Assembly: GCA_017936585.1 (NCBI GenBank) | Contig: JAGBFI010000032.1 | Location: forward strand, 1 to 47,451 | Origin: Clostridia bacterium | GTDB lineage: Bacteria > Bacillota > Clostridia > Christensenellales > UBA1242 | Direction of reading: 5' to 3' | Length of the DNA stretch: 47,451 nt | Shown: piece after piece, positions 14,661 through 23,578 of the stretch | Layout: every line of letters starts with the position of its first letter | Numbering within the stretch: the stretch's first letter is position 1 | Program-made: the position numbers and the translations under genes | Notes under the pieces: model-generated | What the model was told of the DNA's origin: nothing | The model's database searches: none | Seen by the model: the letters and a program-made list of their open reading frames with translations, nothing else

Positions 14661-16475
14661 ATGAACGAAAAAATCCGCGAAAAACTGAAAAAACTCACAA
14701 CCAAGCCCGGCGTGTACATCATGCGTGATGAAAAGGGCGAGATTATATACATCGGCAAGGCTAAAAACCTGAAAAACAGGGTTAGTCAATATTTTCGCGA
14801 GTCTCCAAAACCAAGCAAGGTTCAAGCCATGGTCGACCATGTGGACGATTTCGATTATTTCATCACCGTTTCGGAGCTTGACGCACTTGGGCTGGAAAGC
14901 AATTTAATTCACAAACATCAACCTTTTTACAACATCCTTCTCAAAGACGGCAAGGCTTTTCCGTACATTCGAATTGATATGAAAGACGACTTTCCCAGAT
15001 TGGAAATTGTCCGCAAGGTCAAAAAAAATGACGGGGCGAAATATTTTGGTCCCTACATCTCAGGCATTGACCCACGAGCAATTTTGAAAACAATCAACTT
15101 TGCCTTCAAAATCCGCACCTGCACCCAGAAAATCAACGGAAAAGCAAAACGCGAATGTCTGAATTTTTCGCTTGGATTGTGTCCAGCACCTTGCACTGGA
15201 AGAGTGAGAAAGGAAGAGTATGCTGAAGAAATCAAAAAGGTTGTTCGATTTCTTTCTGGAAATGACGACGAAATTGAAAAAGTTTTGAAAGAAAAGATGG
15301 AAACGGCAAGCGAACTACAAAACTTTGAGCGTGCAATTGAACTGCGCGAAGCCTTGAAAATGGTGGCAAAACTTAAGCAACGTGTGGTGGCAAATCTGCC
15401 TAAAGATGTTGACAAAGACGTGTTTGCATATGCGACAGACGGGCTGTCTGGTGTTGTCACTGTGATGGTTGTTCGTGGCGGAAAAATTTTGGGCATTGCA
15501 GACTTTGAGCAGTCTGACGCCGAACTTGAGGAGAGCGAAACACTCTTCAACTTTATCACACAATATTATGCCAATGTGCTTGTTCCAAGCGAGATTGTTG
15601 TCAGCCACAATATGGATGAAGAGCTTTTGCAAAGTTTCCTTGGCAAGCAGGCAAAAATCATTTCAAATCCTCACGGAATCAATCTGACTCTTCTGAAAAT
15701 GGCGAAAGAAAACGCAAACGAACATTTGGAAAAGCATCTTGAAAAAGAAAAAATTTCCTATAATCAAAGTATTGGTGCATTGAAACAGCTGCAAGAAAAA
15801 TTGAGTTTGAAAAGTTTGCCTCGCCGCATGGAATGCTATGACATTTCCCACATCAGCGGAACAAACAAAGTTGCCTCAATGGTTGTTTTTGTGGATGGAC
15901 AACCCGCAAAAGGACAATATCGAAAATTCAAAATTAAAACCGTGGAAGGAAACAACGACTTCGAAAGCTTGAAGGAGGCACTGACACGCAGATTGACAAG
16001 ATATAAAGAGCAGAATGGCGAAAGTTTCAAAGAAAAGCCAAACCTTCTTGTCATTGATGGTGGAAAAGGGCAACTTTCATCTTGTTATGACATTTTGAAA
16101 AACTTTGGGCTGAACAACGACATTGAAATGATATCCCTTGCAAAGAGAATTGAAGAGGTCTTCACCCCACAAAGCAACATCCCAGTGATTTTGAAATATG
16201 CCAGCGCGGAATTGAAAGTTTTGCAACGTCTGCGCGATGAGGCTCACCGCTTTGCCATCACCTTCCACAGACAGCTTCGCACAAAAAAACAAACCTTCAC
16301 CATTTTGGAGAATATCCCAGGACTTGGAAAGGTTAAGGTAGAGGCTTTGCTTCGCGCCTTCGGCACAACTGAAAACATCAAAAACGCCAGTGTAGAAGAA
16401 CTTTGTCTTGTGCGCGGCATCCACGAAACTCTTGCAATAAAAATTAAGGATTTTTTGAAAAATGAGCTTAAATAG
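14661..16475 (+). CDS. uvrC: UvrABC excinuclease subunit C
   Basis: 604 aa from ATG 14661, chosen because the family begins MNEKIREKLKKLTTKPGVYIM; an in-frame upstream codon at 14613 would add residues that overlap the promoter. GIY-YIG nuclease domain at residues 12-95 (PGVYIM, IIYIG, LKNRVSQYF) makes the 3' incision; a UVR motif lies about 200-235; the RNase-H-like domain with catalytic Asp in VIDGGKGQL makes the 5' incision; tandem helix-hairpin-helix motifs at the end (LENIPGLGKVKVEALL) bind DNA. Works with UvrA and UvrB in nucleotide excision repair. Normal length, intact. No ribosome binding site is present; see the promoter entry. Confidence 0.97.
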   Translation: MNEKIREKLKKLTTKPGVYIMRDEKGEIIYIGKAKNLKNRVSQYFRESPKPSKVQAMVDHVDDFDYFITVSELDALGLESNLIHKHQPFYNILLKDGKAFPYIRIDMKDDFPRLEIVRKVKKNDGAKYFGPYISGIDPRAILKTINFAFKIRTCTQKINGKAKRECLNFSLGLCPAPCTGRVRKEEYAEEIKKVVRFLSGNDDEIEKVLKEKMETASELQNFERAIELREALKMVAKLKQRVVANLPKDVDKDVFAYATDGLSGVVTVMVVRGGKILGIADFEQSDAELEESETLFNFITQYYANVLVPSEIVVSHNMDEELLQSFLGKQAKIISNPHGINLTLLKMAKENANEHLEKHLEKEKISYNQSIGALKQLQEKLSLKSLPRRMECYDISHISGTNKVASMVVFVDGQPAKGQYRKFKIKTVEGNNDFESLKEALTRRLTRYKEQNGESFKEKPNLLVIDGGKGQLSSCYDILKNFGLNNDIEMISLAKRIEEVFTPQSNIPVILKYASAELKVLQRLRDEAHRFAITFHRQLRTKKQTFTILENIPGLGKVKVEALLRAFGTTENIKNASVEELCLVRGIHETLAIKIKDFLKNELK

Positions 16476-16486
16476 CTCTTTTTTTT
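16464..16486 (+). terminator. uvrC terminator
   Basis: GAGCT/AGCTC stem with 5-nt loop and eight T, overlapping the stop codon. Confidence 0.85.
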
Positions 16487-16516
16487 GCAAATTTTACGCC
16501 AATTTTATGAAAATTC

Positions 16517-16545
16517 TTTACTTTTTAAATTTGATTTGTTATAAT
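16517..16545 (+). promoter_or_regulatory. Promoter of the tRNA-Arg gene
   Basis: TTTACT, 17-base spacer, TATAAT, 82 bases before the tRNA. Confidence 0.6.
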
Positions 16546-16627
16546 ACTCTCGCAGTTTGAAGGAAAAGAAATTTCACAAGTATGCAAGAAAACAATTCAA
16601 ATTAGTCAAAAATCACATCCCAATCAT

Positions 16628-16704
16628 GCGCCGCTAGCTCAGCTGGATAGAGCGTTCGTCTACGGAACGAAAGGTCAGGGGTTCGAATCCCTTGCGACGC
16701 ACCA
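16628..16704 (+). tRNA. tRNA-Arg (anticodon ACG)
   Basis: A 77-base cloverleaf with encoded CCA. The anticodon arm TTCGT-CTACGGA-ACGAA gives anticodon ACG, which after A34-to-inosine editing reads CGN arginine codons. D-arm GCTC...GAGC and T-arm AGGGG-TTCGAAT-CCCTT are present. The acceptor stem GCGCCGC/GCGACGC has one C-A mismatch at pair 4-69, which is unusual. Confidence 0.95.
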
Positions 16705-16708
16705 AATT

Positions 16709-16732
16709 GACTGCGTCTTGCAGTCTTTTTTT
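16709..16732 (+). terminator. Terminator after tRNA-Arg
   Basis: GACTGC/GCAGTC stem with 5-nt loop and seven T, starting five bases after the tRNA CCA end. Confidence 0.85.
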
Positions 16733-16831
16733 ATGGGATTCGAACCAAGGTTCGCCCATCCCAGCAGAACGTATCCACGCCCGTCTTTGGCTAAAAACTT
16801 GCACACCGGCAAGTTTTCTTCACGCGCCGAC

Positions 16832-16847
16832 CCCTTGCGATGCACCA
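16832..16847 (+). repeat. Partial duplicate of the tRNA-Arg 3' end
   Basis: CCCTTGCGATGCACCA matches the last 16 bases of the tRNA (16689-16704) at 15 positions, including CCA, in the same orientation 143 bases downstream. Such 3'-end copies are usually att-site footprints left when a tyrosine-integrase element enters and leaves a tRNA gene. The 100 bases in between hold nothing else recognisable. Confidence 0.6.
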
Positions 16848-16982
16848 TGCAAAGAAATCTGAGCCCCAAAATGTTTTGCGTCCTATTAGCGAAACAATAA
16901 AAAGTCCAAGAAAGAAATATTACTACATTTCAGTGTTTCTTTTTTTCTGGAATTCAAAACAAAAAGTTTTTTTGCAGAATTT

Positions 16983-17011
16983 TTAACTAATTTCTCTCTT
17001 TGTGATATAAT
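16983..17011 (+). promoter_or_regulatory. Promoter of the Y-family polymerase operon
   Basis: TTAACT, 17-base spacer, TATAAT, 16 bases before the ATG with GGAGG between. No clear GAAC-N4-GTTC LexA box is visible nearby. Confidence 0.65.
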
Positions 17012-17027
17012 AAGCTTGGAGGTCACA

Positions 17028-18302
17028 ATGGCAAGAAAAAATCAACGCGTTTATTTTGTGATTGACATGAAGTCTTTTTTCGCCTCTGTGGAGTGCGCGG
17101 AGATCGGATTGGATTCGATGTCAACAAATCTTGTTGTTGCAGATGAAAGCCGAACTGACAAGACAATTTGTTTGGCAGTCACCCCAGCAATGAAAGCTCT
17201 TGGCGTGAAAAATCGCTGTCGTCTTTTTGAAATTCCGAAAGACATTGATTTCATGATCGTTCCTCCACGCATGAAGAAATACATCGAATATGCCGCGGAA
17301 ATTTACGGCATTTATCTCAAATATATCGATAAAAGCGACATCCACGTTTATTCAATTGACGAATGCATCATTGACGCGACAGACTATCTGAAAATCTACA
17401 ATCTCAAAGCAAAAGAGTTTGTCACCAAACTGATGAACGAAATCAGTGAAAAATTGCATATTCCATCTTCGGCAGGAATTGGCTCGAATATGTATTTGGC
17501 AAAGATTGCCCTTGACATCACGGCAAAGCACGCACCAGACCGCATCGGCTGGCTGACCGAAGAGAAATACATCAAAACACTGTGGAACCACAAACCTCTT
17601 TCCGATTTTTGGCAGATTTCAAAAGGAACAATCGCACGACTTGCAAAATATGGCATTGAGGACATGGAAGGAATTGCAAAGGCGGATGAGAATTTACTTT
17701 ATGACGAATTTGGCGTGAACGCTGAACTTTTGATTGATCACGCTTGGGGCAGAGAAAGCTGTTTGATGAGCGACATAAAAAACTATAAATCTAAGTCCAA
17801 GTCTATTTCATCGTCACAAATTTTGCCGTGCAACTATAACTTCAAAGATGCCAAACTTGTTATGCGTGAAATGGTGCAAAATGGATGCTATGACCTTTTC
17901 CGTCAGCACTTTGTCACCCAACTTGTGCAGTTGAACATTGGCTATGGCGACAGCAAGGGTGACTTTGCAAAAGGAAGCAGCCGCATGAACGTGACAACAA
18001 ACCTCTATTCCATCATCAGTGGCTACACCGACAAAATTTTTGATGAAATTGTGGACAAAAAGCGCCCAATTCGCAGAGTGGGATATTGCTTTGCCGACCT
18101 GCAACCTGCTGACAACGAGCAATACGACTTTTTCACTGACATGGAACAGATTGAAAAAGAAAAAAAACTTGTTTTCAGCATTTTGAATTTGCAGGACAAA
18201 TATGGAAAGAATTCCATTCTCAAGGGCATGGATTTGCAAGAAAAAGCCACGCTGCGAGAGAGAAATGAAACAATTGGAGGACACAAAAGTGGAGAGAACT
18301 AA
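17028..18302 (+). CDS. Y-family DNA polymerase (UmuC/DinB group), translesion synthesis
   Basis: 424 aa from ATG 17028, five bases after GGAGG. N-terminal palm has the first metal-binding Asp13 in FVIDMKSFFASVEC and the second pair Asp111-Glu112 in YSIDECIID, the catalytic site of Y-family polymerases. The SSAGIGSNMYLAKIALD segment and the helix-hairpin-helix region follow, then the little-finger domain (about 240-370). It bypasses damaged bases. The following YolD-like gene overlaps its end, the usual Bacillota pairing of a UmuC-like polymerase with YolD. The closest functional group is the UvrX/UmuC-like plasmid and phage-associated polymerases; a housekeeping DinB is less likely because of the YolD partner. 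Confidence 0.92.
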   Translation: MARKNQRVYFVIDMKSFFASVECAEIGLDSMSTNLVVADESRTDKTICLAVTPAMKALGVKNRCRLFEIPKDIDFMIVPPRMKKYIEYAAEIYGIYLKYIDKSDIHVYSIDECIIDATDYLKIYNLKAKEFVTKLMNEISEKLHIPSSAGIGSNMYLAKIALDITAKHAPDRIGWLTEEKYIKTLWNHKPLSDFWQISKGTIARLAKYGIEDMEGIAKADENLLYDEFGVNAELLIDHAWGRESCLMSDIKNYKSKSKSISSSQILPCNYNFKDAKLVMREMVQNGCYDLFRQHFVTQLVQLNIGYGDSKGDFAKGSSRMNVTTNLYSIISGYTDKIFDEIVDKKRPIRRVGYCFADLQPADNEQYDFFTDMEQIEKEKKLVFSILNLQDKYGKNSILKGMDLQEKATLRERNETIGGHKSGEN

Positions 18303-18621
18303 GATGTCACGCGAAAATCGCGCCAAACAATTTGCACCTTTTGACGCACTGAAAGGGCTGCAAGACGCCATCCATTTGAAGGAATATCAACACGAACGTG
18401 TGCAGAAAGGAGATATCCAAGAAGAAAAGGCGAACGAAATTTCGAAAGCGTTGATAAGTCTTGAAAAGGGAAGCGTTGCAAAAGTTGTGTATTTCGAAAA
18501 TGGACACAACTTGAACCTTCAAGGAGCCGCAAAACTTTTGATTGACACAAACGAGCTTCAAGTTGGAATAAAGAAAATTCACATTGACGATTTGCTTGAC
18601 ATTGAAATCATAAAAAAATAA
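18289..18621 (+). CDS. YolD-like protein, partner of the Y-family polymerase
   Basis: 110 aa from GTG 18289, eight bases after GGAGG inside the polymerase gene and overlapping its end by 14 bases. An in-frame ATG at 18265 lies before the ribosome binding site. The N-terminus (MSRENRAKQFAPFDALKGL) is the typical YolD-like opening; the rest is a small alpha/beta domain. YolD proteins are encoded next to UmuC/UvrX-like polymerases and are considered the Gram-positive counterparts of UmuD as regulatory partners. Confidence 0.85.
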   Translation: MERTKMSRENRAKQFAPFDALKGLQDAIHLKEYQHERVQKGDIQEEKANEISKALISLEKGSVAKVVYFENGHNLNLQGAAKLLIDTNELQVGIKKIHIDDLLDIEIIKK

Positions 18622-18650
18622 AAAAACTTAACGCTTCGTTAAGTTTTTTT
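18621..18650 (+). terminator. Terminator of polymerase-yolD operon
   Basis: Perfect inverted repeat AACTTAACG/CGTTAAGTT with 3-nt loop flanked by A and T runs; bidirectional, between convergent genes. Confidence 0.85.
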
Positions 18651-18661
18651 ACAGAATTTCT

Positions 18662-20095
18662 TCAGGCAGTCTTCACCTTTTTTCGCATAGCTTTGTCTTT
18701 TATGAAATAAATCAATCGAATTGCAAGGAACAAAATGAGACAAACCACAACAAACACGGCATAGACAAGCACCTGAATAACAGGATAGAAAGTTGCCGAG
18801 CCAACAACATATTTGATGTCAAAGAGGGCTTTTGTGAATGGCAAAAGGTCAGCCGCCACCTCTCCGTCAAACATAAACAGATAGTTTGCAGAATAGAACG
18901 AATTGCCAGTTGCTGTTGCAATTGCATTGAAGGTTGTGCCGAGTGCCCAAACAACAAGGAAATAAATCGTGAAGCCAACAAGTGCATGGATAAGTGCTTT
19001 CCAGTTGAGTCGAGGGAAAAGCCCAAACATCAGTGCCAAAACTGGAATGATGAGCACATTTGTGTGTTCCAAAATGAAATGCATGTTGTAAAGATAGAAG
19101 AATCCTTCGCCGTCCAAATCAGGCATTGCCAAGGCAAAAATCACCCCAACAACATTGATGATAACCGTGAAATTGAAGAGTTTTTTGTTCATTGAAATCA
19201 GTGAGAACAAAATGAAGAATGCACCTAAATTGCACAGTTGCAGAGGCAAGCGTTTGAGGCTGATTGAAATTGCGCCAAACATTTGGAAATATTGAAACAC
19301 CAAGCAAAGCGAAAGCACAAGCAGCAAAATTCGCTGTGTTTCCGCGCTCTTCTTTCTGAAGACAAAATACAGCACAAACAAAAGCACAAAAACCGCAACG
19401 AGCCACAAAATGTGAGGAAGTGAAAATGCCTCAAACATCACTTCGCTGTGCCCGAACAAATATTGTGGCACATAGATTGGAAGTGCCGCAAAAATTAAGC
19501 AAGGCAATGTGAGGAGAAACTTTCCCCACTCTTTCAAAGATGTCACTTTGAAGAAATGTTTTTCTTGAAAAACCAAAATAATTGGAATGCTGATTTGCAT
19601 AACAACCGTAATTGCAAAAATCACCATTCTGAAAGTTGGATTTATCAAAAATTCTTTGACACCTTCCGGCATGATTGAAATGCTGTTTAATCCCCTGCCA
19701 AGCGTGGATGTTGCACTTTCAAGATATTGTGGAAAATAAACAATCTGAACAATTGTGATGGCAATTCCAAAATAGATGGCAATATTTCTGATGGTTCGAT
19801 TTTTGAAGAACACCGCAATTGGCAGCACCACAAAGCAAACACTTGAAAACCAGCGCACAAGGGCGTAGCCTTGCATTGTTCCGCTTCCCAAAAATTCTTT
19901 TGACTGTGAAAGCGTGATGAAATCTGGCAGAAGAACAGACAGAAACACAATAACGCAATAGACAATCACCAAAACTTTCAGCACTTTGTCGAAAGCGTAT
20001 TTTGCAGCTGGTGAATTTCTGCAAATGACAAACCTGACAAGGCCATAGAGAGCAAAGACCCCTGCAATACATGCAACCAAAATCCAATAATTCAT
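18662..20095 (-). CDS. YwaF/TMEM164-type integral membrane protein (477 aa)
   Basis: About 12-13 transmembrane helices. The C-terminal half contains the hallmarks of the YwaF (TIGR02206, TP0381-like) family: RLPLQLCNLGAFFILFSL and, about 60 residues later, HFILEHTN. The N-terminal ~220 residues are extra membrane helices not found in the usual ~240-residue family members, so this is a long form. Eukaryotic TMEM164 in this superfamily is an acyltransferase that makes ether phospholipids; whether the bacterial proteins do the same is unproven. A second, short family member is at 26084. Confidence 0.8.
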   Translation of the reverse strand: MNYWILVACIAGVFALYGLVRFVICRNSPAAKYAFDKVLKVLVIVYCVIVFLSVLLPDFITLSQSKEFLGSGTMQGYALVRWFSSVCFVVLPIAVFFKNRTIRNIAIYFGIAITIVQIVYFPQYLESATSTLGRGLNSISIMPEGVKEFLINPTFRMVIFAITVVMQISIPIILVFQEKHFFKVTSLKEWGKFLLTLPCLIFAALPIYVPQYLFGHSEVMFEAFSLPHILWLVAVFVLLFVLYFVFRKKSAETQRILLLVLSLCLVFQYFQMFGAISISLKRLPLQLCNLGAFFILFSLISMNKKLFNFTVIINVVGVIFALAMPDLDGEGFFYLYNMHFILEHTNVLIIPVLALMFGLFPRLNWKALIHALVGFTIYFLVVWALGTTFNAIATATGNSFYSANYLFMFDGEVAADLLPFTKALFDIKYVVGSATFYPVIQVLVYAVFVVVCLILFLAIRLIYFIKDKAMRKKVKTA

Positions 20096-20309
20096 AATTC
20101 CCCCACCTTTTCTTTAGCATATCGTTTTTTCTTAAAATCTATTAAAATTAAGTTTTGACATAAAATTCAAGTCTTTCAAAAACCCCTTGCTTTTCTTTAT
20201 TAAAACACAATTTTTTGAATTTTCCAATCAAATAAACAAAGTTTTTGCTGCTTTTTGTTTTCTTTTTTAGGTTTTATTTGATATAATCAAAACAATAAAA
20301 GGATTTAAA

Positions 20310-21335
20310 ATGGAAAAAGATTTAATTTCAGTGATTGTGCCTTGCTACAACGTGGGCAAATATCTTGACGACTGTTTGGAAAGTCTTGCACAGCAAACAT
20401 ATGAAAATTATGAGGTCATTTGCGTCAATGATGGCTCAAAAGACAACACCTTGGATGTGATTAAGGCTTTTTGCGAAACTCACGAAAAATTCAGATTTGT
20501 CGACCAACAAAATCGCGGACTGAGCGGCGCCAGAAATTCCGGCATCGCTGTTGCAAAAGGAAAATATCTTTGCTTTGTTGATTCTGACGACTTAGTTGCT
20601 CCTGAATATATTGAAACCTTACATTCAACTTTGACAACAAGCAATGCAGACATTTCTTGTTGCAGATTTATCAGAGTTAAGGACGAATTTAAATATAAAA
20701 ATTTCAAACCTAAAAAAGAAAAAGAAAAGATTTTGAGTTTTGAGGGAACTGAGGACATTCTTGTTCAACTTTTGTCATGCAAACTGCTTTGTTTTTCCGT
20801 CTGGAACAAACTCTACAAAAGAGAATATCTTGAAAAGATTGAATCCTTCCCATATGTGTTTGACGAAAAAGTTTTGTTCTGGGAAGATATTTCTTTTAAC
20901 ATCAAATATTTCCAATTCTGCAAAACAGCTGTTTATTCAAGCAAAAAATTATATCTTTATCGCAAACGAGGCGGCAGTTTGATGAGAAGCCGTTTCAACG
21001 AAAGAATGCTCACTCTTTTCCGCGGACTTGATGCCGGTGTGGAAATCTGCAAGGACACCCTTCCAATTGCAACACAATATGTGAATGCAACAATATGCTG
21101 CGCAAGCCTTGAAATGCTTTTCAGAATGTTTCATGCAAGATATCAAAACAGTCAAAATGTTGTGGAAATGTATAAACGTGCCAAGGCAACTTTGAAAGAC
21201 CTCAGAAAATCAAAGAAAGTGCACTGGTTTAAACAACTTCACCCTCTGTCTGTTGGACTTTTGAGAGTGCTGATGAACAAACATTTCAGAAGAGTCAAAA
21301 AGCAAGCAAAATCCAAAAATGGAGGAAAATCATAA
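20310..21335 (+). CDS. Family 2 glycosyltransferase (341 aa)
   Basis: GT-A fold. Start ATG with AAAGGA upstream and a TATAAT at 20282-20287. ISVIVPCYNVGKYL at residues 6-19, nucleotide-binding VNDGS (39-43), the SGARNSGI signature (72-79) and the metal-binding VDSDD (90-94). The C-terminal third has a basic tail. No transmembrane helix, so it is cytoplasmic and probably adds a sugar to a cell-surface polysaccharide or wall polymer. It is followed two bases later by a paralogue. Confidence 0.92.
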   Translation: MEKDLISVIVPCYNVGKYLDDCLESLAQQTYENYEVICVNDGSKDNTLDVIKAFCETHEKFRFVDQQNRGLSGARNSGIAVAKGKYLCFVDSDDLVAPEYIETLHSTLTTSNADISCCRFIRVKDEFKYKNFKPKKEKEKILSFEGTEDILVQLLSCKLLCFSVWNKLYKREYLEKIESFPYVFDEKVLFWEDISFNIKYFQFCKTAVYSSKKLYLYRKRGGSLMRSRFNERMLTLFRGLDAGVEICKDTLPIATQYVNATICCASLEMLFRMFHARYQNSQNVVEMYKRAKATLKDLRKSKKVHWFKQLHPLSVGLLRVLMNKHFRRVKKQAKSKNGGKS

Positions 21336-21336
21336 A

Positions 21337-22386
21337 ATGCAAAAGGAATTAATTTCAATCATCATCCCTTGCTTCAATGTTGGCAGATTTTTGGAAGAAT
21401 GTTGCAAGTCTCTTGCAAATCAAACAAACAAAAACTTTGAAGTGATTTTTGTCAATGACGGCTCAACTGATGACACCCTTGACATCATAAAAGAAATTTG
21501 CGAGGAAAATGAAAACTATCGCTATGTCGACCAACAAAATCAAGGGGTCAGCGGAGCAAGAAACACAGGGATTCAAAACGCAAACGGAGAATTTGTTTGT
21601 TTCATTGATGCAGACGACATCCTGTCCCCTTTCTATCTTGAAACTTTGCACTCAAACATCACAAAGTTTGATGCAGACTATTCTGTTGGCAAGTTGAAAT
21701 TCAGAAAAGAATCTTTCAGCAATGAAAAAGTTTCAAAAAAGAAAAAGAATACAAAGCCGGCTTTGTTTGAAGGCAAGCAGGAGATTTTGTCTCAACTTTA
21801 TAGCACCGGAAAGTTTAACGTCAGTGTTTGCAACAAACTGTATCGCATTTCAATCTTGAAATCAATGGAAACCTATCCAAACATTTTTTCCTCCAACATC
21901 ACCTACGGAGAAGATTTGGATTTCAATTTCAGATATCTCACTAAATGTGAAACCGCCATTTTCACAAAGCAGCCAGTGTATAACTATCGCATGAGAAAAG
22001 GCAGTGCGGTTCAAAGTCGCTTCAAAGAAAAAATGCTTTCAGTTTTTGTGGGGCACTATCAAAACTTGAAAACGTGTGAGGAAAAAAATCCAGAAGTTGT
22101 CAAATATGTCAGAGCATTTATCGCAATTTCTGCTCTTGAAATGCTTTTCAGAATGTTCTATTGCAAATATGACAAAAGCGAAAAAATCGTTGAACTTTAT
22201 CGTGAAATGAAAGCCAACAACAAATATATCAGAAAATCAAAAAAGATTCCTTGGTATAAAAAACTCAGCCCTTGTGCTCGACCAATCTTGAGGATTCTTT
22301 TGAGCAAACATTTCAGAAAATTAAAGCGTGAATCTTTGAAAGAAAAACTCGAGGAACTTGTAGAAAAAGAAAAAACAGCGATTTAA
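21337..22386 (+). CDS. Family 2 glycosyltransferase (349 aa), paralogue of the preceding gene
   Basis: Start ATG 21337 lies two bases after the stop of the first transferase, with GGAGG ahead; an in-frame ATG at 21319 is possible. Same motifs in the same places: ISIIIPCFNVGRFL, VNDGS, SGARNTGI, IDADD. The C-terminal regions are also alike (ALEMLFRMF... and ...LLSKHFRKLKRE against ALEMLFRMF... and ...LMNKHFRRVKKQ), so the pair came from a tandem duplication. Probably consecutive steps in one surface glycan. Confidence 0.92.
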   Translation: MQKELISIIIPCFNVGRFLEECCKSLANQTNKNFEVIFVNDGSTDDTLDIIKEICEENENYRYVDQQNQGVSGARNTGIQNANGEFVCFIDADDILSPFYLETLHSNITKFDADYSVGKLKFRKESFSNEKVSKKKKNTKPALFEGKQEILSQLYSTGKFNVSVCNKLYRISILKSMETYPNIFSSNITYGEDLDFNFRYLTKCETAIFTKQPVYNYRMRKGSAVQSRFKEKMLSVFVGHYQNLKTCEEKNPEVVKYVRAFIAISALEMLFRMFYCKYDKSEKIVELYREMKANNKYIRKSKKIPWYKKLSPCARPILRILLSKHFRKLKRESLKEKLEELVEKEKTAI

Positions 22387-22397
22387 GCTGTTTTTTT
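22371..22397 (+). terminator. Terminator between the glycosyltransferase and ABC exporter operons
   Basis: AAAAACAGC/GCTGTTTTT stem with a 7-nt loop and a T run; A and T runs on both sides make it bidirectional. It overlaps the transferase stop codon. Confidence 0.8.
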
Positions 22398-22414
22398 GTT
22401 TCAAATTTTTGTTT

Positions 22415-23578
22415 TTAGTTTTGCTGAGAACCTTCCGTTTTTTTGTTTGGCTCACTTTTTGCTTCTTCAACTGTTTCTGTTGTTTTCGCCTCAGATTCGG
22501 GCTCCTCAGATTGTGAAGATTGCTTTTCACCCGCTTTTTCACCCACATTCAATTCAACTTTTGAAGGCTCATTTGTGGCGGTTTTTGTTGTTTTTACAAC
22601 CTTTGCTTTTTTGATTTTTTTCTTCTTTTTCTTTTTTGTCATTGAGAAGAAATTTGTCTTTTTGTTGGAATAAAAAATCACCATCAAAACTGCAAAAATA
22701 AGAATGGAAATCAAAATTGCTCCAACCATCCAGCCCGCTGAAACTTTCATTCCAAAGAAGTTGAGGTCGATTGAATATTGATTGAGAAGATTTTGAATGA
22801 CTTCTGGTGGAACTTGGTCACTCAGCACTCTGACAGGTCCGCTGAGGAAATAGTTTCTAAACAGCCCAGCCGAATATGTGCCAGGAATGAACCCTGAGAT
22901 GTTTTGCACTGTTTCAGGCAACATGCTTGCTGGGATGTATGCCCCAATCAAGAAACCGATGGCTGCGCTGAAAACTCCGCAAATGGCGCTGAGTGCACCC
23001 TCAGATTTGATGAACCCAATCATAAGCACCGTCATAAGTGAAGCCGAGAGAATTGACAGCACTGTGATCCCAAGAATTGCCAACAGTTCGGCAAAATTCA
23101 TCATGAAGCCGCCCGTACAAGCAAGATAAATGAGTGCAATCACAAGCACTGCAAGGCAGATGCAAAGTGTGATGATGAAACATGAAAGCACATAGCTTGC
23201 ATAAACCACCCAGCGTTTGACAGGTGATGCCAAAACATCATTGATGTTTCCTCTTTCTCTGTCACGCACCATGATTGTGTTTGCGTTGAATGAAACTGTG
23301 ATGCAAGAAACCGCCATTACCCCCGCAATCATCCAGTTGTTTATGATTGCAGAAATTTGTGTGTCTGACAAGTTTACGCCGGCATATTCAGGTTGTTGCA
23401 GCATTGCTCTGATTGCGTCCACCTGCATATCGCCCAAAAACAAAATGTAAAGCATCAAAACAATGACAGGTGCCAGAAACGAAAAGAAAACCATTCCTTT
23501 GTCTTTCAAATATAAAGTTACGTTACGCTTCACCAAGGAAACAAGTGAAAGCATTGTGTTGTTTTTCTTATTCTTCAT
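22415..23578 (-). CDS. ABC-2 type exporter, permease subunit, with charged C-terminal tail
   Basis: 387 aa from ATG 23578, behind GGAGAG and 8 bases before the end of the ATPase gene, whose stop it overlaps by 11 bases. Six transmembrane helices in the ABC-2 layout: first helix about 20-40, large exported loop, then five helices from about 85 to 300. After the last helix come about 85 residues of low-complexity Lys/Glu/Thr/Ser sequence, starting with a run of Lys, which ABC-2 permeases do not normally have. Substrate not predictable. Confidence 0.88.
   Translation of the reverse strand: MKNKKNNTMLSLVSLVKRNVTLYLKDKGMVFFSFLAPVIVLMLYILFLGDMQVDAIRAMLQQPEYAGVNLSDTQISAIINNWMIAGVMAVSCITVSFNANTIMVRDRERGNINDVLASPVKRWVVYASYVLSCFIITLCICLAVLVIALIYLACTGGFMMNFAELLAILGITVLSILSASLMTVLMIGFIKSEGALSAICGVFSAAIGFLIGAYIPASMLPETVQNISGFIPGTYSAGLFRNYFLSGPVRVLSDQVPPEVIQNLLNQYSIDLNFFGMKVSAGWMVGAILISILIFAVLMVIFYSNKKTNFFSMTKKKKKKKIKKAKVVKTTKTATNEPSKVELNVGEKAGEKQSSQSEEPESEAKTTETVEEAKSEPNKKTEGSQQN

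Noticed and set aside
16675..16869. Open frame on the minus strand over the tRNA-Arg end
   Set aside because: It is the familiar false frame produced by a tRNA gene and its downstream copy read backwards.
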